From Heliocidaris erythrogramma (lineage: Eukaryota; Echinodermata; Echinoidea; Camarodonta; Echinometridae): 64,000 nt of DNA. This document shows, piece after piece, positions 10,379 to 25,300 of the stretch (positions are counted from its first letter, which is position 1; each line of letters opens with the position of its first letter). Made by a program: the position numbers and the translations under genes. The notes under the pieces were generated by a model. The model saw nothing but the letters and a program-made list of their open reading frames with translations. It was not told where the DNA came from and searched no databases. The stretch is taken from assembly GCA_025617745.1 (NCBI GenBank), contig CM046869.1:12667168-12731167 (forward strand). The letters run 5' to 3'.

Positions 10379-13300
10379 GTAAGAAATTTATTCAAGCATA
10401 TTATATTACCGTTGTTCTCATTCTGAGTTGTTTATTTTAATAAAATAATGTATTTATTGGAAAATGAAAATTCGTCCTTAGTCCCTGGTACAGAGTGAGA
10501 GACGAACTTCAGTCTATGTAAGGAGGTGTAGTGAAGCAAGACGTAGTCCAGTGGAACACCCGACGAACAGAGACTGAAGCTTTCGGTCTAGCCTAGGCCT
10601 AGTCCGTTTCTGACTTGGCAACATTACCGTACCGTATTTACATTTACAATTTACAATTACATATCGGCATCGCGGATTCACCGATTCACCCGAATGCCTT
10701 GTTTTGGTACCGTACCGGTATGCCGTTGCTCCGTGCCCTCCCGGGATCCCGCCTAGCCAGGATTGGCTTCGTGAATGTAAAAAAAAAAAAATGGCTATAG
10801 GGCCTAGGCCTACACGTACGCCTTCTACATCACGAAGCCAGGCGTTCTTACCCAGCAATCTAATTGCGCACGGGTTAGGCGTATAGCCATTTTTTTTTTT
10901 TTTTACATTCACGAAGCCAATCCTGGCTAATCCCGCCACCGGCCTGCTTGCGTGGCATGGATCGGGTGATGTCGTATTCCTGGCTGGGCTCTTGCAAACC
11001 TGCATAGACTCCAGGCGTGTAGCTGGGGGGGGGGGGGGGCGGGCGATGGGGGCAGTCCCCCCCCCTCACAAAAACGCCAACACACACAAAAAGAAAAAAG
11101 CGAGAGCCAAAAAGCCTAAATAAATAAAAAAAGGTGCTACGACTAGTACGAGTCGTTATCTTTCAAATTTGCTACTACTACTAGGCCCTATTAAGTATAA
11201 AACAATATTCAGAGCTTTTGCGCTTTGCGAAGGAGGGGAAAATTCCCTCTCCTTGCACCCACCCCTGTTACATACAGTGCAGTATTGTGTCCAAATAATT
11301 GAAAAGCTGTCAGGGCGTCTAACTATTTCCAATTCCACCTTAAAAAAGGTGCTACGAGCCGTTATCTTTAATTTATCTCAAATTTGCTATATATAAAATG
11401 TCAGAGCTTTCGCGCTTTGCACGGAAGGGGAAAATTCCCCTCTCCCTGCACCCACCCCAGTTACATACAGTGCATTATTCGTCCAAATAATTGAAAACCA
11501 GTCAGGACGTCGAACTCTTTCCATCTAAAAATATGTTTGCTACAAGCCGTTATGTTTCTCTCAAAGTTGCTAAAACGTCGGAGCTTTCACGCTTCACGCG
11601 GAAGGGGGTAATTCCCCCCTCCCTGCGCCCACCCATACAGTGCAGTATTGCATCCAAACGATTGAAAAGCAGTCCGGGCATCGAACTAACTTTCCGCCTA
11701 AAAAAAGGTGCTACGAGCCGTTATCTTTCTCTCAAATCTACTGTAAAACGTTAGAGCTTTCATGCTTTGCGTGGGAGGGGGGAAACCCCCCCCCCCCCCC
11801 CCCCCCCAATGAAATCCTGGCTACGCGGTTCATAGAATCTACATAGTTGTGACATTGTTTTCAACAGCTAAAAACTAGTAAAAGGGCATGCCTTTCATTT
11901 AATTCAGTGGTTTATGCAATCCGGTATCTGCTACTAATGATTAATAAACCGTTCATACTGCACTTATCTACCGCACCATATCACTTGCTGTGCTTCCACT
12001 GTTCCAAAAGACCAAAGTCAAAGGAAAGCCAAGACAAGGCTAGGGGTTTGGATTATAATTAGTACTGTATAACCCTATTAGATATTATCTAGCTATGTTG
12101 GTTTGAACTTGTTACACAGAGCCAGAGCATCTGGTCTACATATCTAGACTAGAAATTAAGTCGCAAGAAAATTATGATGTGCTGTCAGATCTTTGTACTG
12201 GAAAACAAGTCTGACGATAAATTAGGTTCTGATTAAATGATAAAGTATCACTGGAAAATAATCAAACAATAAACCATCATTTAACTGTACTAAAATTTAA
12301 ATCAGCACATCTTTTCCAATATAATACAAGTATATACAAAAGAAATATTTGTTTCGGAATACATGATTCATACATGTATATAAATATTTGGAATCAGAAT
12401 TCAATATGATAATGGGAAATATATGGTAATTGGAAATATTAATCAAATACTAATTTCGTATATCTTTTATAAGAGAATGACAGTAGTATAATTAATGGAC
12501 TTGTACATGTATTACCCCTAAACAACGCGAGAGTTCATCGTGGATTCAACCCTCCCAATCGGGTTTCATAAAATTCATATCGTTGATGATGTCCATGAGG
12601 CTATCAGTGATCACTGTCGATATCGTCCGTGAACCGTAGAAATATCGAGAGGAGCTGAGCAACGTTCGAAGATCTGAGCCCTAGGCTCTCAGTCCCTGAT
12701 GAACGGCGATTAAGTGGAGTCAGTCGTAGACTTTACTCATAGAAACATCTGAAGCATTTCACGTTCACAAGACGTTCATACCAGCATTAGGTTAGACCAT
12801 CGGTCCCTAAAAATAATTAATAAGAATTGTTTCTCCAAACACCTACCAAAAATATGATCAAGGTCCAGTAATAACAAATTACAAGGTTCTTTACTACATG
12901 TATCTCTCTTCACAGTATTAAAATCTTTCCTGGTATACGGAAATAATGGAAACAAACGACATACGTAGTGTATGGTATATTTTCTCAGAAAAATGAAAAG
13001 TAAAAATTTCTTCTTAAATTCTGCTTCTCACGTCGATACAAAATACTATCAAAATTATCCATACACTGTCATAATTATGATCCATCAATCTAATGAAATG
13101 TTTTCATAAAATTTTGTTTTAAAGATCTTTAGTTAAATAATCAAGCTAATTAATCAATTCTGACTTGTCCTCATTTGACAAGAAACGATACAATAATTTG
13201 GCTCATAATGCATTAGAAAAACAACATCTTTATGCAATCATAATCAGCATTGTATGCCTTGCATTGTGCGTATTTGCTTGGTGCGTAGGTTATGAACCCA

Positions 13301-16300
13301 CGGCCATACTTTCGAGAGAGTTGAGATAGATAAATCTGGGGCCCGTGCTACTCTGATTGATTTGAATCGGTGGCAACTTAAACTTAATCACAACTGTGTA
13401 CTTAAGAGATGGTATATGGCCGAGGGTTCATAAGCTACACCATTGAAAAATTGCAATTTGCATTTGGTACAACAGTTAAAATCCTATCAGAAGGTGATTG
13501 TTTTCAGGGCTGCACCAGACGATATACATGTAAGAGGTGATATTTTGGATCACTGACAGTCTCACATATATGCGAGGTTATTGTAGATAACCTCACACTC
13601 CTTACCGGTGTACCACAAAGAATTGCCTCCCATACCAAGTGTGTGATCTCTTGCACATGCAGGCCAGACATATGTGGGCTGGAAAGGAGCAAGATTGCCG
13701 GATAAAAACAGCCTGAAAATTTCACTTAATCAGTATGATAAAGATCCTTTTGAAGAATCTGGCATGAAATTAGATATTCCATCATAAAATGTAGAAGGAA
13801 GTATCGCTGCCGAGCCCAACATACATGTGCATCTACATGTAGTGATGGTTTCGTGAGTGATATATTAGATGATAAATTTTCCATGAACTTCTGGTTTCAG
13901 TATTGGTTGGAGCCTACTGCTGCTGCTCTAGCAAAACTAGAAGAAATCCAGTCTTCTATTGATGGCATGAAGCCAGCCAGTGCCTTCAATGTGCAGTCGG
14001 TATGGCATCCTTCAAGCTGCACACCCACTCCTAGTGCTCCAGTGGAAAGAAGTCTGTCCAGATCTCAAGCTTCACCATACACGGAGCTTGAGACGGAACC
14101 ACCGCTGTCTACTGTCAACATCCAGAAAACAGCTTGGTTAGTATTTACAGAAAAGGCTTTTGGACCTTTGGGACTGTCAGTAATAGGCCCAAAGCTATGT
14201 GGAACTATGGCAAACTATGGCAAACGTTTACTGCTATACTAATGTAAAAGGAACACCCAAATCAGTGTAAGCAGGATTTAATTTACTTACATTTGCTAGA
14301 GATGACCTGATCTGGCTACTTCACAAATATTCTCTGCTCTAAATTTGGGGGTTCAAAGATGGAAATTCTGTAATTCTAAATGCTCATGTTCTCCCTGTTA
14401 ACTATGAACTACCTGGGACCACTGCCCGATAATCTACACAAAACATAACTTTGTACCCCACAGCAATATGTGGAGGTATATGTACAAGGTTATCTCAGAT
14501 ATCTAGTACATATATATGAATGGAAAACATACATGTTTTGGAAATGGTTTTACTGGTACATTAGCTCTGTAATTCTCAATCAGCATGATATGCAAGTTTG
14601 AATGCATAATTGTGCATTGTTTAGATGACAAACTTGTGCTTTGTGGTGTTTACTCAGTGGTTCAACATTACAAACAATGTGCAAATAAAAATATGCTTTG
14701 AAGCGAAAGGGTTCAAATTGCATTTCCATTCTCATATAGGTGAAATAGGCCTATACCCAAATTGTTGTCATTACTTTTACATTTGTTATTGTTTGTTTTG
14801 TTTTTCAGGGGTAGTAATACCTCCATTCCAGATTTAATCAAGGCACAGGGGGAGAGGCAGAAGCAGAAAGGTGCTCCGAGGAGGCCATGGAGCGGGAAGA
14901 AAGTACCCTCTAGCCCCACCCTCCAGAGGAGGGGTAGCCAGAATGGGAGTGGGGGCGACACTCGCAAGGATACGCCTGGGGCTTTCATTGCAGGCAAGTA
15001 TTATTTGCATTTTTCTTTGTTTTCCCCATTTATACGCAAATTCCTCTTTTTGTCTTTAAATATACTGCTTTCTCTATTTCTATCTGCTATTTTACATGGG
15101 TTTAAAAAACACTCACTGTAGATTTATTGTTTGATTTATACATCCTATATTTTGATAAATCTCTTTGCTACAACCCTTGCAATATACAGCATGTCTTTCA
15201 AAAATGCAATGAGATTTAGATTGGCAGCATCTTAAACAGAACTTAGATATTTCGGTGGTACATATTTAAACATTACCTCCCAAAATTTCATTGATGGTCA
15301 AGTACTTTTTTAAAGAACTTCTCCGATGAAAGTACTATAATCAATGGAAAGCTGATTGGACGTAGAATACAAAAACATACATATGAAACTTATGTTTCAT
15401 TTCGTTATTGTACAATAAGAAGATAAAGGCTTCATTTTCAGCCCCCTCTGAATTCGGGGTCAACAGATGACAAATAAGCTGCTATCGTGATGACGTCATC
15501 AAATGTAGAGCAGCCAGCTCGATTATACGTCGTTTGAGAAAGTTTATGAAAGTTTATGAAAGTTCTAAATCGTTTATTTGGGATGATGTCACCAGTTCTC
15601 AAAGAAAACCAAGACGATTTGGTGAAGAAGATGAGAATAGAGATGAAACCAGTGAAGAAGACAATAGTGATCCGAAGACTAGTGTCAGCAGTGATGATGA
15701 TGAAGATGGTGCTGCTGCAGGTGCAAGGCAGCGTATTGTAGCATGGGAGTATGAGCCATTGCCCCGCGGAGAGCGGGGATATAATGTCAGAGATGCTTAT
15801 GTTGGGCACCCGAACTGTGAAAACAGAGTCCATAGAAATATCGAGGATTGGTACGAATTCTTATTGTATCTTACAGCAATTGACGCTGTTGCCGGCGTTG
15901 TTTTATTTTACCCATTGCCTACGGGAACTGGATGGTCCCTGTGTTAACCCTATAGGAAATAGAGAAGCCAGTAGTCAACGGGTTAATATATTCTGACCCT
16001 TTGTTTTTCGCAAGTTGCGACATCATAATTATAGGCAAACTGTTTAGTGAACTCCCATGTCTCTCTCTTCGGCCGGCTTTGCTCGACTTTCTGACTTTGC
16101 CTATTCAGCCCTGATCGGGGCCGCGCCGGGCCGCGCCGGGCAATTAAACGCTGCGGGGATATGCCTCTCATTAAGTCATGTCTGTCTTGTTCTCTCAACT
16201 TCACACTCCGATGCTGATTGAATTTTGCCCAGAAGAGTATTTTATTTTTTCATCAACATTGGGTCAGAAGTTTGCTGCAAAAGTACAGCCTACGGTAGTA

Positions 16301-19300
16301 GGGCTACAACCCAGTTAGTCAGATCTAAATAACAAATAACCATGCTAACTAAGTTAGTAGGAATAGATTTAGAACAAAACATAAACTGCGTAGATCGTGA
16401 TATAAGATCTATAGAGCTTACATTGCCACTATTGTCTGAAAGTGAAACACACGAATATAAGCCACATTCTAAACTAAAATTATAAGAAAGTAAATAGCAG
16501 CTAACTGTATATCTATAGACTCTCTATTGCAAATGCACACAAACATGACAAATTAAGAGCAAGTAACTGATCGACCCAATGTGCACCAGCCCGCCCGCGC
16601 CCATCCAGGCCCGGTACGTACCTTCACTCTTCACAAGTTCAGCAGAGCTGCCTGAGATATCGATGACAAAACTCCTGTTTCAGTAGTAAGAGCTGCAGGT
16701 CTCGCTCAAATTAAGCACGAAACACGTTAGTCATTGTTACATTTTCATCGGCGAATCATTCAAAGAAATACGAATTCGTTACTTTTATAACAATGAAAAA
16801 TTGTAGGCAAAACAGACTTTTCTGCATGCAAACACAATGTAAATACACACATGATGCACACTTTCACCCAGCTGGCTCTACATGATATGACGTCATCCTA
16901 TTGAGGCCCGTTTGGAGGGCGATAGTTGCCCATTTTTTAAGCTCTCAATTTTGAGTGTTTCGAGTGGAAATACTCTCCTGGTAGTCAATGAAAACGCATG
17001 AAATGGGTATTGTTGTATTCTGTAGCTTAATATAGGGTTTCCATTGTAATTTGTCTATTTGTTTTTTTCTGTTCGGAGATGGTCTTTAAATGTTGCCACT
17101 AAAATAACGTTGCAATTTTTTTTGAGACACCCTGTACATGTTTATACAATTTAAAAGATTCAGAATGTCTAGTAGAAATCACACTCTTTCACCTTGCAAT
17201 GTGCTGGCTTAAATCAAATTATTGGTGATAGATTTCATCTTTCTTTGGTGGTGTTTATTTAGGTGGATGGGGGGGGGGGGGGGATTGGAGAATAATTATA
17301 TCCTCATTTCCTCTCCCCTGGAAATTTTTCAGAAGAAGACAATAATCCTTAATGTTTTTATGCCTCCGCCCACTGCAGGTGGTGCCGGAGGCATTATGTT
17401 TTCAGGTCGTCCGTCCGTCCGTATGTCCGTCCCCATTTCTTTCTCGCGATAACTTCAAAACCGTTTTTTTTTTTTATCAGTTTGTAACTTGGCCCATGTA
17501 TGCATATGGGAGGGACGATGAACTGATTAGATTTTGGGGTCTCAAGGTCAAAGGTCAAAGGTCACAGAGGTCATTATGTACATAAAAATGGTTCGTTCTC
17601 GCGATAACTTCAAAATCGTTTTTTGGATCAGTTTGTAACTTGGCCCATGTATGCATATGGGAGGGACGATGAACTGATTAGATTTTGGGGTCTCAAGGTC
17701 AAAGTTCAAAGGTCATAGATGTCATTGTATACATGAAAATGGTTTATGATGTATGGAGTCTAGGCCTACCTATTTTAGACATTTCAAGGCGACAGTGGTC
17801 TATTTGTTATAAAATATCTATTTCCTTGGTGTATTTGATGATTGTAAGTCATCAATGGTAATTTGTAAACAAATTTTTAGGCATTAATATTTTACTCCCA
17901 GTGTTGAAGATCGTATGCTCAATCTGTAATGAAAAACACAAGGGCAGTAAAAACACTGGGAGTAAAATGCGTAAAAATTTGTTTACAAATTAAAATTCCT
18001 CCCATCAAGCTTCTTCGGTTACTACATGTAAGTCATCAATGGTAAGTTTTTTATTTGTACGGAATGGAAATGAAATGAAATAAAATTTCTGTCTCCTGTG
18101 CTTTTTAAGTGAAAAGATTTGTAATTTTGTTTGACCAATCCTTTTTAGAGTGTACATTTATGCCATACATTTCCAATTTGGTGATGGCGGAGGCATAAGG
18201 TCGAAAATTCATCTAGTTTATGTTTATTTGTGATGACAGTCAAAGGAGCCAAATCAGTCATGTATGATGCCGGTTCCAGACCTCCCAGCGGTCGCCCCCA
18301 CCAATCCTCCTCCTCATCTGCAGTCCCACCTACTGCATCTCATGATGTGTTTGAGATGATGGAAGCAGCGAACACTGTAAGGCCTACCAATGGGGAGGGT
18401 GCAGTACAGGGAGAGGACAATACACTGGAGGAATTCTTAAGATGTCAGCCCAATGGACACAAACATGAATTATGTAAGTAATACCCTCCATGTTTGATGA
18501 ATATATGTAAGAATGTTTAAAAAGTAAATGGGCATTTAATTCTGAAGTCTACTACACTTGAATTATCAATGGAGCTGCTTTGTATACAATAACTGAAATC
18601 AAATGTACGGAAACTGTGTAATACTTGTCACCCTACTCTATTATTAAGTCACTACATGTACTACTTTTGTAAGGTAAAAGTGTACAGTAAGATCATATAC
18701 AGTATTTCGAATTAGCTAGGAGATGGATTTCTTGTTTTCACTGAATTCTCAATACAACAGTGATTCATTTTCTTATGATCTACAAATAAATATAGTTAGC
18801 TAGAATGTTTGTATAGTTGAGCAATTCGATACATCCTTGTGCATTATTTATTTCTATGCTTATAAAAAATGAGAAAATTGAGCGAATAGATTTTTTCACT
18901 TTTGTAGCTTTAAGACTGTACAGACGGGGTCATCCCTATAGCTGGAAGGTCCGATAGTAAGCGGGTCCGATAGACCGACACCCAATAGATAGAAGGTTCG
19001 ATAGACCGAATGTACGAGAGGGTCCAGTAGACAGAAGGTTCTATAGACCGAATCGGCAGGAGGGTCCGATAGTCCGAAGGTTCTATAGATCGAATGACCA
19101 ACGGGTCCGATAGTCAGAAGGTCCGATAGATAGAAGGTTCGATAGACCGACAATGAATACGTAAAAGGGTAAAATAGTGGATAAAATGATAAGTGGGTAA
19201 AAAATAAGTGGGGCGTTCCAACCAAAGAAAAAGCAAAAAAGGAAGAGGTTGAAAAGGAAAGAAGAAAAGAAAAGAAATGAAAAGAAGAGAAAAAGAAAAG

Positions 19301-22300
19301 AAGAAATCAGAAAGGAAAGAGAAGAAAACAAAAATTCAAAAACTTCGCTCACTAGCATTATTAGGGTTATTTACCAATGCCCATTATATTTTCATTATTG
19401 ATATTAATTAGTTATTAATATAATCGCCATATTTATGTATATAAACCAATGCCAATTATATTAATAAGTAATATTCTTATGGAAGTTATTTGGTTTGCAT
19501 CTTGAATCTCTAGCTAATGTTATACTATTTTTCTACTCAAAGAATGTTAGCAACATAACTGAAAAGAATCGAGCGGCAAGTTGACCTAAAGGGGCTAAAG
19601 AGATGAATTTTCAGAAATAATGGCCTGTGACCAATAGTCTCTTCCCAATATGAGAACGGAAGATGCCGATAACATGTTACACAGATTATGAGAACGGAAT
19701 AACAATACGCTAGAACCTATTCTCAGGATACAAAATTCTTCTTTTTTTCTCTCTCTCGTTCGCTTGCTTTGCTCGCTCATACAATCAAGAAATTAGGCCT
19801 AGATTGTTTCTTGCAGCAAGCACCTCTTACGTCCTGCAGCAACAAGAAGCCCGAATATCATAATATTCGGGCAGTGAGGTATCCCGACTATTCTCGAATT
19901 CCCCCACCCCCCCCCCCCCCCAAAAAAAAAAATGGTATAATTTACCCGACAGAGTCCACAGACTAAAATTTGCCACAAGGTAGTAGTATGGGTGTAGTCG
20001 GTGAACATTCAAAAAAGTATAAAAGCTGACATCATAGCTGGTAGGAAAATATCACATGACAACCCTAAAAAAATTTTTTTTTTAAATGGAAACGCCCCCC
20101 TCTCAAGATGTTTGTTACATTTAATGAAAATTCAACTATAAAGTGTGCACCCCATAAGATTTCTTTGTTTAAAAAATAACACGTGTGTTAGAAGGGGACG
20201 CCCTTTCCTCAGCTTGCTCCACTAGAAAAATATGCTTCGGTCATGATGGGCCTCGGGGCTTTAGTGTGCACCATATAATTAGATTTCCATGTTTCAAACA
20301 ATGGTCAGCGTTCCCCATTGCCAATACATCGGTTTAGTGGCAAAATTAACCGGGGGGGGGGCTGAGCTGCATGGATGGACCACCCCCGCCCCACGGTGAT
20401 GATGATGATGCTGTGATAAAAATACTTTTAACATGTTGAAAATGTATAAAACAAAACTTTAAAATAAGTTACCCATTTTTTGGGGGGGGGGGGGTGGGCC
20501 TACAGACCTAGTACATCGGTTTATTACAATACACATAGAAAAAGATAAGGCATTACCCTTTTCCTTTTATGAGATAAATCTATCAAAAACGTATTGTATT
20601 CACTTATTTTACCTTTTTTACGTTATTGTCGGTCTATCGGACCTTCTAACTATCGGACCCCTACTGAACCTTCGGACTATCGGACCCTTTTGCCGATTCG
20701 GTCTATAGAACCTTCTGTCTATCGGACCTTCTGACTATCGGACCCCGTTGGACATTCGATCTATAGAACCTTCGGACTATCGGACCCTCCGCCGATTCGG
20801 TCTATAGAACCGTCTGTCTATTGGACCCTCTCGTACGTTCGGTCTATCGAACCTTCTATCTATCGGGTGTCGGTCTATCGGACCCGCTAACTATCGGACC
20901 TTCTAGCTATAGGGCTGTAACCGTACAGACTCCATGTACATATAGGGCCCTGTTACATAAAAATCAACTCACAGTGATCAAGTGCAAGAATGAAAGATTG
21001 ATTTATTCTAGCTGCCATTAATTGCATCATACAATGAATTGTATCTTCGTGGGACATGAAATTTAAGATTGTAAGTTACTATTGGTTATGCATGTAATGA
21101 TATGATTCAGTGAAGGGGGGATACAATCAGTTGTACCTACATGTACTTGTAACTCTCTGTGTTACCGGGCCCTGAAAGTTTCTAATGGGTGCTAACATTG
21201 GTTTTCCTTTGTTTGCATTTGTGTTGGCACTTTTTGTAATTACAGTCAAACCTGTCTTAGTGGCCACCTGTCTATAGCGGTCACCTGTCTATAGTGGTCA
21301 CTTATATTGCCTCCCTGTAACAAGGAACATGTGCTTTAGAACCTGTCTATAAAGGCCACCTGTCTACAGTGGCCACTTTTTCTGTTTCCCTTGGGTGGCC
21401 TTAATAGACAGGTTTGACTGTATTCTGCACTTGACAGAAGAACAGCAATTCCAGCAATGATAGGACAGGTGTTTCTGTTTATATTGCATATCGCAATTCC
21501 CCCTGTCCACCATATTAAATCGGAGCATGTATTGTATTCACAATTTGTTTGCTAAATGTATACGTTTACATCTGATGAAATAGGTGATAGGATGATAAAC
21601 CACGAATTGGAGAATATTTTTGTATAAATTTATGTATGGTGTATCTTTGATTGAAAACATAAATTTTATAAACCAAAATGTAGGAATGTAAGAATTGTTC
21701 AAAACTATCAATGGATAGAACACAAAGCCCTCTATTTTTGCAGCTCTAGATTTTTACATATGAAATGGTACGCTGAATGGTTTGCAGATTGGCATTCTTT
21801 GTTGAAAATTCTCATCAAGTACCTTGTAGTGTAAAAGATGCTCTATCTTTCATGGGATATTTTTCTTATTAAAGGGAAATCCAACCTTAAATGGCAATTT
21901 GCTCTGAATGAAAGAGGAAAATTCAGAGAAGCAGATTGGTGAAAGTTTGAATGAAATCGGACAAGCAATAAGAAAGTTATGAATTTTTGAAAGTTGTAAT
22001 CACTATACATATGGGAATTTCAAATTGGCCGAATAGGTAATGTGACTGTGATGTAGTTGCAGACAACTCCCCCATTCGCTCCAACACACAAATGACTAAA
22101 ATGTCATTTTCTTGAAAGTGTATACTCAGTAGGGTCTTTTTCATGCATGAGGACTTATAACAATATGCGATCTTCAATATATTTTGAGTACTGCCCAGAG
22201 GGTAAAGGCGCTGCAAATTAATGATATTTTGTGTACGACAAACGGGAGAGTTGTCACAAGTATGTCACAATCGACTTACCAAATTGCGAATTTGAGATTC

Positions 22301-25300
22301 GCATCTTTGTAGTGATCTCATTTTTCAAACATCCATAACTTTCTTAATTTGTAAACAAAAAGGCCATAACTTTCTTATTCCTTGTCCAATTTCTTTAAAA
22401 CTTTCACCATCCTGTTTTTCTTTTTCTGCTTTCACACAAACCATTTTATTACCAAGGTTGGATTGCCCTTTAAGAAGTATGTTTGTAAATTGCAACAAAT
22501 TTTATGTACATGTATTCCTTTGTTGCTGTTGTTCTACTACAGCTCATTTTGCATTTTCCAGGTTTTTTTTAAGGCTTCCCAGAGCTATATTGCTCACTGC
22601 TCTCATATTATGATCTTTTTCACTGATATCAAGCCATTTAATAATGAACCAAAAGGAAACCCCAGATTTTTACTTTTGTAAGTTCAGTTATTAAATTTGT
22701 TATTAAACATTGTGGCACAAAAGATTTTAATGCAATAAATCTTTAGGCGAATGAATGATTGACCACAATGAATATAAGCCCAGCTGTAATGTGCGGCAAT
22801 CAGCGGGGACAGATCAATCTGAATTATTGATCAAGTTCACTGTCAAAAGGAAGTTGGTAACACCTCACTCTGAATGCAGACCACATGGGATAGCATCCTG
22901 TGGTTGCCGTGGCGACATGGACGTTAGATGGAGATGGGGAGTTGGACAGTTTGAGGAGACATTGCTAGTTTAGTTTTGGCAGTAGAACAGTGTGGCTGAT
23001 AACTGATGTGAGGAGGTTGTAGCAATTTGTTGGCAGTTAATACTTTTAGAGGAAGACATGTATGCCACAGTCATAATATATACTGTGTACATTCGCAGTC
23101 TAAGTTAAATCTTTGATATTCATTGTGTGAATGTGCCATTTTAATTTTGATTTTCTTTTCTCACAATAATTCAATATTTCACAATGTTCAATTAGTTTAT
23201 GAATCAACAATTCATATAAATGCATCATTTGTCTGCAAGTTTATTATGATTTGTGTATTTCAATCTCAAGTATCTGCATACTTGTCTATATTTGCAATGT
23301 AAACAAGCTTCCATTTATAAAGGTACATACATGTATGAAAGTTTCAAGTATGAAACTTTTATCTATTCTTTCTTTTCAGCTAAGTTATCGGCAGCATATG
23401 CTGATGAGAGGAACATCACCCCTCCTCCTCCTCCTCCCTGTGCCTCTCCTGATCTTGAGAAGCTCATCAATGGGGGCTTAGACGAGGAGGACCATTACTA
23501 CACCAAAGGAGGTCACTCAGAGGTCGAAGATCATAAAGAGGAAGACAGAGATATTGGAGAGTTATACATAAAGCAGGTTTGTTTTCTGTTCAAATAAAAT
23601 AAGTGTCTGCTCAAGGGCACACTGTATTCTTGTCCACGTATCTCTGTGTTTCGTGTTTTTTTTCCTCTCTCCTTTTGGCATTTATCATTTCTTGACAAAA
23701 GACACACAGTCTTTTTTCTCAGAGGAAGTAGCTGATAGGGTTTTTGTCAGAAAGGCTGAATATGTTTTAGAGGGAAAAAGTTATTGGATTCTTTTTACAT
23801 AAATGCAGGTTGAAAACTTGATCCATCTTATTAGGTTATAGAAGGAAAATGGTCATTAAACTTCCCAATGTCAAGCGTTCCATTGTTATGTACATGTATC
23901 TTTATTGTAAAGAACCTAACATTCAATTTTTGAAAGTGCTGATCAAGGCATCATCAAGAAATGGAGAAGAATTTTTTCTTTTTTTAATTTTTGCATGACG
24001 TTTAGAATTACACCCAAATCTCATGAATGAGCCCTTTGGATATGTTATATTTATTGTCTTTAAAACAACTATCACGATAAAAACTACTTTCGAAAAATAA
24101 ACTCAAGACACTTTCAATAGCCCTGTCTGTCACCTTTAGAAATGTGCGAACATTACCATGGTGTATTACATAATCCGAACCTGATTTCTATGGGCAGTAC
24201 AATAGGCCTTTGAAATTGCCCTGGAGTTTATTTTTCAAAAGTAGTTCTTATCACGTTAAATATTAATACCATAATTATCTAAGTTCAAAGAGAATATTTA
24301 GATGACAAGTTTCATTATCATTTTGCAGCCCTCCCATGTCCCTCCTCAGCTGCTACGCAGACCTACCCCTGAGCCATTGAAACTGTCCATGACCTTACCT
24401 GGTGCTGAAGGGGATGAGGAATATTCCACTGATGAGGATAGGTAAGGCTATTTGATCAAGAAAAAACTCTCTCAGCAATTGCTTGGCAGTCTCAATGTCA
24501 TCAGTATCAATACTGATGAGGCTACCCTGGCTAAATAAAGCCATTATTATTATCATTTTTATACTCTAACAGACTCGTGCATTAGTACACCACGATAAAA
24601 ACCTTTGTGTTGCCGGATCGCACTAACGCACTCCCAACCATGTATTAACACTATACTAACTGAATATTTGTACAATTGTGGCAGCTTTTGTTCATAGCAA
24701 GTTTTATAAAAGCATGGTGCATGGATGGATGATATATTTTTTCATTATGAAGACACTTTGGTTGATTATGATATTGAGTTTTTGTTGTTCTTGTTCTTTT
24801 TGGCAGGTTTTCAGGTGCACCCTCCCCTCAACTCTCTCCTGACATTGAAGTTCAGAGTGTTACAAGTGATGTATCCACCCAGCTTGCTCATTACATCACC
24901 TCTCAACAGAATAGTCTAGCCCACAGCCCATCTGTGACACCACGTGGAGTGGATTCTACCATTACCCAAAGTAGGGTGGATGATGGGGATCATGGTGGGA
25001 CGGATGTGAGTGCTGGTAAATCCAGGAAAGGGAGACCGTCTGTCAAGTTTGTTGAAGAAAGGAATGTGACTTTCGATATCACCCCCAGAGATTGTACATC
25101 TTCTCACAGACCTAGTCCTCCTTCTAACACTAGGGCTCAGAGACCACGCAGTGCTCTAAAAAGCTCAGGTGTCCGCAAGTCCATTGTGCAGAAGAAGCGA
25201 CCATCATCCGCAAGTTCAAGAAGTACCAGGCAATTAGCACAGGGCAACTCATACTCTTCTAGAAGCTTTAGTCATGATCGTGACCAAGATGAATCCGATG

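Noticed and set aside
17129-17149. Mariner element end (TTGAGACACCCTGTA)
   Set aside because: Only one end is found; without a partner or TA duplication I could not delimit an element.
19083-19358. Phenylalanine/leucine-rich minus-strand frame resembling membrane segments
   Set aside because: It reads a purine-rich AAAAG tract backwards inside the 2-kb fold-back element.
22755-22973. Extra coding exon of the large gene
   Set aside because: Neither boundary has a good splice site, and inclusion would break the phase-1 junction between exons 4 and 5.
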